A stretch of DNA of 64,000 nucleotides from NCBI GenBank assembly GCA_008973525.1, contig WACJ01000525.1:1674001-1738000 (forward strand), given 5' to 3'. The notes beneath the pieces are model-generated. The model was not told where the DNA came from. It saw only the letters and a list, made by a program, of their open reading frames with translations, and ran no database searches. Source of the DNA: Stenopsyche tienmushanensis (taxonomy: Eukaryota; Arthropoda; Insecta; Trichoptera; Stenopsychidae). Each line of letters begins with the position of its first letter. Position 1 is the stretch's first letter. The position numbers and the translations under genes were made by a program. Shown here piece by piece: positions 56,771 to 64,000 of the stretch.

Positions 56771-59700
56771 CTGTGTAAATTTATTACTGAAAGCTGACTT
56801 AATTATCGTTAATTATTATAATCACAATCATATTAAACCTTAGAGAATGACCTAGTTTTTCGAAACTTTCAACAGCAGATCTTCGATATTTTAAGTAGGA
56901 GAGGGGTACTATTTAGTGTATGTATTTATTTCAGCATGGGTTAAACATTTGAGAAATTGATCTCGTGAGTATTTACTTCACGAGCCACTAGAGTGAACGT
57001 GTTGAAAGCCACTTTGGGATTGAGTGGGCAAAAACAAAGAAAACGGAATTCGGCCTTCAAGCTGTTTATTGCGCTTACTTCGTAGAATAAATTTGCAGCA
57101 TTATATTTGGCAATGTTATTTCGATTCGTTCAATTTCTCGTGAAATTCATTTTTAATCATTCCAATTTTATTACCACGAGTTACACAAGGGTTGTCGTTA
57201 ATGCAGACATTGCCACCAAGCTCTTAATTATAATAGGATAAGAACGCGATACTCTAATGTATAAAAAGCGCGCATAATTCAAACAAAGACAAAGAACTCA
57301 CTAATGATATGATGCATATTTGTATATTTTCAGGTTTTATGTGGTACTAAATTAAAATTCGCAAAATAAACTTGTGAATTTATTCACGAACAGTGTTATT
57401 AACGCATTAAACAAGAAGCATTAAAGTTGGGCACGTGTGTGGTGTATGCATGTACTTTCGCATAAGATGTGACACGGGGGATGTTTTATATAAATTCTGT
57501 GAATAAATTTATAAAATGTTTAGTAATAATGATGATGACATTTATATTTGTTTCTACATTTCGGCGATGGTTATAGAATGAGAATTTATTGTGTTTGTGT
57601 GTTTATAAAATTATTTTCAAATTTCAAACACTTATCAAGTACTCAATCTGTTTTGTGTTATGCTACCCTTACCTCTGTTTTCCATCAAGTAATCCCAGAG
57701 GTAAGCTTACCATCGGTTAGGTAACATTTCCCCAGCTTCGGGCATGTTTATTGAAATAACCTATTTACTTTATCATGATGTTCACATTTACATAATCGTT
57801 TATTTTGAAAGTAGAAATTTATAACACGCTCTAGGAAACACTTAAAAGTTACCCCATAATCAAATAGACTACTCGGAAGCCCCTCAAAAAATATTATTTG
57901 TTTTTAATAAACAACATTAACGTAAGATGGAGATTCTGGGTAAATTTATTCGTCAAGTGTTTGACAAGGATCTTGGCGAGGGGACCATAATATAGGAAAT
58001 ACGATGTCCGTCCGTTGCCCATCAGTTTGTAACGAAATGGGCGTTCATGCGTTTATCACACTTGATTAATCTTGATGAGTTTTGCTTCGTTGTTGTTGAT
58101 GAGTTTTAATGTGAAAATTAATTAATTCGATTCAATGACCGAGTGCAATTGCGGTTATTTTACAATCCATATGATAACAATAGACGATTTTACGATGAGC
58201 GCATCAAAAATAAAAGCAACGTAAATATACATTTTTAAAATATCAAAATGATGACTATAAATCAGAAAAGCGTTGAAACTATTGCTTGGGGGGCGAATAT
58301 ATATTTTACGCCTGGGACTTTTCGCGTTTCCACGAGCATTAAACACGGCCAACGTATTCATATGAGATTTTTTACCACTGTTTCTTCGTTTGAATATTGT
58401 AACCATAAGTTTAAGACCGTTTTAGATAAAATATTATATTCGCATATTTCTTAAGCTCAATTGAAATTTTATAAATTAAATTTATCGTATGAAATTGTGT
58501 CATTCTTATATCGATCTATTTTCGCGTGGAATATCTTGAACGATCTAATACAACTGCAAACCAATATCAATTGTATAATTTAAGATAAAACTGTCTTACA
58601 AAGATCACAAATAATACATATTTTAGTTTGATATAAAAAATCAAATTGTCAAATTCGGGTATAGAATAGGATGCGTTATCGTTGATCTAAAATTGTGAAT
58701 GTTCACGCGAAAATACGTGTTTTGCAGTCTGAACGTTTGACGGACTTAAAGTTTTTAGCATAGTAAATGCATCGGCGATAGAATTGATTTACTCAAGAAA
58801 ATTGTTGCAAAACATTATTCATACAGGTTTAATGATCATTCATCGGAAAACATATTTTGAATAATCGATTAGTGATCAGCGAAGTTGAATTTGGTATTTC
58901 AACGACAACCATGCTCTAAAGTTTTCCAATGAGTTCCCCGAGTGAGTTATTGAGAGACAAGTTGAAATTGTAGATGTTTACATCTATGTACAGGATTTGC
59001 ATACAGGATTGTGTGCTTTGTCATTGATCTAAAACTGCAATAGAGTTCTTGAAGAACAAGATTGACAATCTTTGATTGGGTTGAAAACTATCTTAATTTT
59101 ATCCCAATTTGGGTAAGTCTTATATATAGTTTAAAACAATTGGAACTACAATGGATGACGTATTGAATATTGTCTAATATATATTATTAGAATATCTGAA
59201 TGTCAATTTCGCGAATCGATAAAAAATAGCATGATACTGTGGTAGTCAATCAATGCATTGTTGAAGTCTATTCAGTTACGTGCGCAACGTTATGAATATT
59301 TAAAAATGACAACGGTTTCAAATCGTTATCAAATGAATATATCAGTGCAACGGCGCGTATACTCTTGTCGTTACAACAATCTAAGTTAATTTTTATGGCC
59401 CACCCATTAGTTTAACAAAGAAGTCGCATTCCTATCACTATCATTAAATAAGCATTAGGGATTACATTTTTTCGTCGACGACCATTTACGAGAATGCTAA
59501 TGTGTATGTGGGATAAAAAAGAGTATCATCACGCTTTGCTCTCGTTTCAGCGTCTTTCATCTCACTATTCAATTAACGACGTCGAAAAAAGTTAAGCGGG
59601 CGACATTAGCGGACTCTGCAATGCAGATTTAACCCAATACCCATTTGGCATCTATTTTAGAGGATGTATTTATTGAGGCCATATGAATTTAATTTAAGCC

Positions 59701-59929
59701 TTTTAAAAGAGATACATCCATATAAAAATAATATTGATAGCATTTGACGAGTTTGTCATCGTAGGACTTCATTCTAGCTCGACAGCGCTCCCACGAGAAA
59801 AGGAGGGAATGGACTCTTTGTATTCCAGAAAGCCCTTTTTAGTAAAATCGGCAGACATCTATTTTTCATTATTTTATGAGGAAAACTATTCAGTCTTTAG
59901 AATTTTCCCACACTTCCTATCGAGACGAT
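56771..59929. other. AT-rich stretch, no recognised gene
   Basis: Frames at 58155-58406 and 58248-58454 overlap on opposite strands; neither has a motif. No shared repeats were found. Confidence 0.5.
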
Positions 59930-60140
59930 CGTGAAAGCGCCCTTCGACACGATCATCCAGGTGGCCCCCTGGGTGAATGTTCTAAATTAAACTCGGATGT
60001 TATGCTACCTTCAATATCGAGCGAACGAGGAGGTGAATGTATGGTACAGACAAATTGGATGTAAGCCCTTTCTGTGAATGGATATTGAAAATAATCTAAT
60101 CCTGCAGTGGACTGTTTGTGGTTATAATATGATGATGAAA
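59930..60140 (+). mobile_element. 5'-truncated copy of the 40.5-kb retroelement
   Basis: It runs from CACGATCATCCAGGTGGCCC through ATGTTATGCTACCTTCAATA and GTAAGCCCTTTCTGTGAATG to CAGTGGACTGTTTGTGG and a short ATGATGATGA tail. It is the reverse complement of 40505-40720. Starting inside the element and keeping the tail is the pattern left by target-primed reverse transcription. Confidence 0.75.
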
Positions 60141-61121
60141 CAAATTGATAAAAACGAAATGCAATTCATATTTTATTAGATACATGGAAACCTTATTGAG
60201 AAAAATGTGGAAATAACAGACTATCAATCAAACGGAGTGAGAACATTGTCGGAAAGGCTTGGCTTTATGCAAATAATGCAACATCGAGAAAACTGGATGC
60301 CAAAAATGCTTCAATGCATTCGTTTATAGTAGGTTTGCCTGATCAAGTGTTACCAATATAAAATGCCATAGCTTTGTCAATATTTCAATTTCAAGTATTC
60401 AGACAATGCTGCAAAATATTTTTATATTTTTTGGCATTGAACATTAGTTTCAAACAAAAATTAGTTTCTATCTGTTAGCTGGTTTAACAAATTATATCGA
60501 TTTTACAAAGGTAAAAGTAGTAAGCATTATTATCAATAATTTTAAAAATGCCATGCATATTGAACAAGATGTTGTAATAAATTGATTTGCATGGGTCGGA
60601 AATGACCCAACTCCAATAGACGTGGGTTATTTTACACACTCGAAATTTAATTAAATCCTATTCGATACATTTTGGAAGCCAGTCATAAATGTTCGCAGTG
60701 ACCCCAAAGCGGATACCATTCACAGTAGACGAAATGGTTATCGCAATAACTGCATTAAACGAGGATTGATTAACGAGCGGGTGACGTCACCAGTTAGCAT
60801 CCCCCGGATTAACGGATAACTGGTTCAGATAAGCGGACTATTTTATTGTGGGGCTCCACCCCCGGTGGGTTGTATCGCTATTCATCACATCCTGGCGTCG
60901 CAATCTGAAATTGTCCTAGGGGCGTTTCAGCATGAAGCATTTTGGTCTCGTCATAAAAGCCACTCGCTCAATGTTTTATTACAATGATCCATTGTCAAAG
61001 ACGAGCCGACAGGTCGACAGGGCGTCCAACAAAATGTCAAATATTTGGCGGACGATAGATGACCTGATTGGATTTTTATTTCGTATGGATTAAACATAGA
61101 TTAATTAGTACTGGTACATAC
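60141..61121. other. No recognised gene; GC-richer patch at 60740-61040
   Basis: The patch includes CCCCCGGATTAACGGATAACTGG and GATAAGCGGACTA, reminiscent of the subterminal boxes of the jerky-type elements, but no paired end was found. Confidence 0.4.
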
Positions 61122-61158
61122 CGACTGCAGGGCTCAAATGAAAGATTGTTCAAATTAC
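61122..61158 (-). promoter_or_regulatory. Candidate recursive splice site or 37-nt microexon
   Basis: Minus strand: GTTTTTTTTATTTTTCAG is directly followed by GTAATTTGAAC, a juxtaposed acceptor and donor; 37 nt later the donor GTATGTACC follows. One of three frames of the 37 nt is open (NLNNLSFEPCS). It has the same layout as 8631-8678 and 36861-36902. Confidence 0.3.
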
Positions 61159-61242
61159 CTGAAAAATAAAAAAAACACATTATAATAGCTGTTAGAAATT
61201 TAAGTTTAATTATAGGGAGAATTTATGTGTTAGAGATTTATA

Positions 61243-61795
61243 AAATGTTAAATTTTGACAAAGTATGGTTGTGGGAGTGAGGGGAGTCACGTATGTCGGT
61301 ACGCGAGTGATGACATTCTTCACCATGGAAGTCCTAAGTCCTGAACAGATGATTTGCAGCAAAAAAATTAAACATATTATTATTTTGTATAATATTGTGT
61401 ATAGCTTAGACTACAATTAAAAAGAACTATTGGAAAATAAAAAAATAGTGAGCGATCGAAAAAAAGTTTGTGTTTTTACCAACATTTTTTGTAGTTTTTT
61501 GTTCATTAAATAAACACTTTTCAATATTTTTGAATAATTGTAGTCTAAACGATGAAGACATTTATTATACACGTGCCTGCCAAATTTCATAAAGAATCAT
61601 CATCTAGGGCATGTGGGAGCACTTCCATGAGTTTGGAAAAAGTAGTTTCGAGAAAAACGCATTTAAAGTGTCTCCTCTCTTCAGCTTCGCGAAATGCAGC
61701 TTCCCCTCGTCAGACTATAACTTAACGAATTTCATTTATATCGGCTTGAAATTTACAGAACTTATTCTTAAACATTGGTTTTTTCCGATACACGA
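61243..61795 (+). repeat. Three-copy repeat (family C), copy 3
   Basis: Near full-length match to 48405-48975 in the same orientation, including GTCGGTACGCGAGTGATGAC, the inverted repeat TAGACTACAATTA/TAATTGTAGTCTA, and the small frame starting at 61551 (MKTFIIHVPAKFHKESSSRA), which stops after about 60 codons (ASPRQTIT). Confidence 0.85.
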
Positions 61796-61907
61796 AGAAA
61801 AAACAGATTTTTTTAACTAAAAAGGTAGAAACATTGCAAGAGTATAATTTATTTTATAATCATGAAAGTCATCGCTTATTTTAGATTTTTTATAAAATTA
61901 AAGTATT
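61796..61907. other. No recognised feature
   Basis: AT-rich spacer. Confidence 0.4.
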
Positions 61908-62387
61908 TTATTTTGATATCTGTGTCGTATTGAAGATTTTACTACTGTTTATTGCTTTGTGGCTTTCATAAAGTGTTATTTGCTGAGTTAAACTTTTAAT
62001 AATCGAAAAAAACTGGTGGAAAGTAGATGTTCCAACACAGACGTCAGATGCACGTGCCCGGAGCAAATATTGGATCTGGTGAATTACCTTTGTAGCGCTA
62101 ACCTGAAATAAGTGCAGGCGATCTGTGGTATTGCGGTGCATTGTGTCGCTATGCAACTGTTTGAAAAATTGCCTTGGAAATCGGCCACTTGCGAAAATAA
62201 ACATTGAAACCGGAGCAAATGAAATATCGCATAGTTTATTGTCCAATATGGGAGCTGCGTTTTGAAAAATCTCGACCACAAGCCCGTGTAAAAATAAGCA
62301 GGGTGTTTGTTCCTTGGTGGTTTTGCTCCAGAGTAGTTTGGCTTTATAAGCATTGAATATGTCGAATAAACCTTGCGAATATAGCAC
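61908..62387 (-). CDS. Unrecognised 159-codon open frame
   Basis: The longest frame in the window. The product has mixed composition with five cysteines, several F/L-rich stretches (PCLFLHGLVVEIFQN near residues 29-43, APVSMFIFASGRFPRQFF near 58-75) and no clear signal peptide or domain. Within it an acceptor/donor pair would delimit a 15-nt segment (62088-62102). In DNA this AT-rich a frame this long is unexpected by chance, but this stretch is locally GC-richer. I recognise no family. It may be an exon, a retrocopy or a transposon fragment. Confidence 0.25.
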   Translation of the reverse strand: MLYSQGLFDIFNAYKAKLLWSKTTKEQTPCLFLHGLVVEIFQNAAPILDNKLCDISFAPVSMFIFASGRFPRQFFKQLHSDTMHRNTTDRLHLFQVSATKVIHQIQYLLRARASDVCVGTSTFHQFFSIIKSLTQQITLYESHKAINSSKIFNTTQISK

Positions 62388-63399
62388 AGGTCAAATTCCT
62401 TCAGTAATGAAATTTTTAAAACAACAAAAATTGTATTATAGGAGATGATTTATTAAAAAAATGATAAGTATTTTAATATCTGATGTGTATCAAATGCAGT
62501 GAAATTTATAATGACTTTCATAAATTCTTAAAATTAAATGAATGTATGGTATATTTGATGGTTTGTTTCCGCTAATACAATAAGAAAATTCTGCAATGCA
62601 TTCTGAAATTACAGCTTTGCTTTCGACAGGCATAGAATTAGTATAATCAATTAGTTTTATTAAAAATATTCAGCCAAACATACATTTTGATATAAATATA
62701 TATAAAATAAAATTATGTATAATTTTGAAAATTCCTAAACTTATTCTATAATGTGCATCTAACGTGTAACGCAGAACATACTATTAAATCATATCCTGCA
62801 GCATCTTACAAATTACATATTTTCCTCGACTCAAATCCGTTTAAAAACCCGTTTAATTCGAAACTACCTGGAATCTCAATTAATTCATATAATCTAATCC
62901 CTACCTTCTCCAGTTTTCGATTTAGAAATGATTTGGTATGCAACCACTGTGTACTGTTCGTCAGAGCATTTGGGGGTGCCAAGTACAATAACCTTTCGGC
63001 AAACTAATTCATTCGACAACCAAAGATCCGAATACCAATTAAGGATTTACCATAAATCGCACACCATAAAGGCAAACCAGGTCGGAACTTATTGCATGTA
63101 TAATCATTTCAGAAACTCGAACACCCCCGCAAACATATCTCGAATCGACGAATAAAAATAATTAATAATCATCTCAAGTATTTGACCCATAAAGTATTTT
63201 ATCCAATTTGATTGTTATTACAATATTTTCAAATCAAAGATTAGCAATTGGCCCTCAGGCGATTTATACGAAGTATACTAGATGAAATATGACCAAAAAT
63301 TCAAAATATCAAGCGCATGCAATGTATTATCGCAGCTTTTAAACATTTGCGTGATAATATGGTAACGATAAATATCAATGCTATATTCCAACATATCCC
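62388..63399. other. No recognised gene
   Basis: AT-rich; frames at 62753-63007, 62806-62988 and 62928-63155 overlap and have no motif. Confidence 0.5.
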
Positions 63400-63407
63400 A
63401 TGATCAT

Positions 63408-63644
63408 TAGGGTGGTCCTTATTTTTCGACTTTTAAAAGATTAGGCGGTCACCCCGTCATTTGATTTTCTGCCCTAAAAAAATGAAAACGTGTTTTTTAT
63501 TTAAAATATTAAAAAAAAATTATTTACAATTTTAAAAAATTGAAAAAAATAACTGAAGTAGTTTTTTAAGATGGAAAAACAAAAAAGATGTTGACCGGTC
63601 GAATATTTAAATAAAATGTTTTGACCTAAATAAAGAGCATCCTA
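63408..63644. mobile_element. Small hAT-like MITE with 8-bp duplication
   Basis: The left end TAGGGTGGTCCTTATTT and the complemented right end TAGGATGCTCTTTATTT pair with three mismatches. Flanking 8-mers are ATGATCAT (63400-63407) and ATGAACAT (63645-63652), one mismatch. TAGGG-type ends and 8-bp duplications fit hAT. At 237 bp it is very AT-rich and non-coding. It differs from the 24-kb element in end sequence. Confidence 0.7.
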
Positions 63645-63652
63645 ATGAACAT

Positions 63653-64000
63653 GATAATAATAAATGTAAAAATTTTATTAATTAAATCCCAAGCCAAACA
63701 GATTTATTTCATGATATTGATTCCAAGGTTCAAATTTAAAATGCATACCTCAAGTAAAAACGAGAGTGATCATATGGTAACGTGATATTTTTGTTGGAAG
63801 ACGTCTAAAATATTATGTTTAAACGAAAAATTGCTACACTTGTCGATATGAATTTATCGTTTCAAATCTTTTAGAAATAAAATAAATGGGAGTAATTTCA
63901 TTTGGTCTGCATCATTGCTCTTTAACCTCAACCTCATATTGTGCCACTTTCTCCAAACAAAAAATAATGTATCATTTATATGTACGGTATACTGATGATA
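63653..64000. other. No recognised gene
   Basis: AT-rich to the end of the window; nothing recognised. Confidence 0.5.

Noticed and set aside
60790..60845. Possible further jerky-type end (CGGATAACTGG, GATAAGCGG)
   Set aside because: No TA-flanked terminus and no inverted partner.
1..64000. CRISPR arrays, rRNA genes, bacterial operons, mitochondrial insertions
   Set aside because: No regularly spaced repeats, no rRNA signature, no tightly packed frames and no mitochondrial protein pieces were recognised.

Overview
The window reads as a stretch of arthropod, most probably insect, nuclear genome: it is strongly AT-rich, its reading frames are short and scattered, there is no operon-like packing, and its repeats are those of an insect genome (mariner, Tigger/jerky, piggyBac and hAT relatives, Jockey- and R1-clade LINE remnants, tRNA-related short elements). 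No complete protein-coding gene can be recognised in 64 kb. The parsimonious picture is a long intron or an intergenic tract filled by old mobile DNA. A few short minus-strand splice-site arrangements (8631-8678, 36861-36902, 61122-61158) leave open that it is the inside of one very long minus-strand intron.

Region by region. 1-223: the end of a Tigger-like element. 2722-3981: a jerky/Tigger-type element carrying a nested TTAA-flanked foldback element, which itself encloses a 71-bp palindrome. 4.5-6 kb: two perfect hairpins, an unrecognised minus-strand reading frame and a short tRNA-like repeat. 6309-6899: a TTAA-flanked piggyBac-like element. 9.6-15.3 kb: tRNA-like repeat and members of a second TTAA repeat family. 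15.4-17 kb: a short Tigger-like element and a mariner transposase pseudogene. 18.7-19.5 kb: a Tigger-like deletion derivative with a SINE inserted beside it. 20.3 kb: a second mariner scrap. 24.0-24.6 kb: a hAT-like element with 8-bp target-site duplication. 26.4 kb: another TTAA element. 34.1-35.3 kb: a jerky/Tigger transposase pseudogene, with terminal repeats and a nested TTAA element. 37.3-38.1 kb: the longest Tigger-like copy, still carrying a piece of transposase frame. 40.4-41.7 kb: SINE scrap and a GC-rich retroelement-like block. 43.7-44.5 kb: Jockey-clade reverse transcriptase pseudogene. 45.5-46.0 kb: inverted-repeat element holding the C-terminus of a piggyBac transposase. 48.4, 51.3 and 61.2 kb: three same-strand copies of an unidentified repeat with a small conserved frame. 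55.0-55.6 kb: palindrome copy and an R1-clade remnant. 56.6 kb: a deleted copy of the 2.7-kb composite. 59.9 kb: 5'-truncated copy of the 40.5-kb retroelement. 63.4 kb: a small hAT-like MITE.

The elements work together only as a transposon ecosystem: non-autonomous copies keep the ends and target preferences (TA, TTAA, 8-bp duplications) of families whose transposases survive here only as broken fragments. Nesting gives relative ages. All family assignments rest on reading motifs by eye; nothing was searched against a database.
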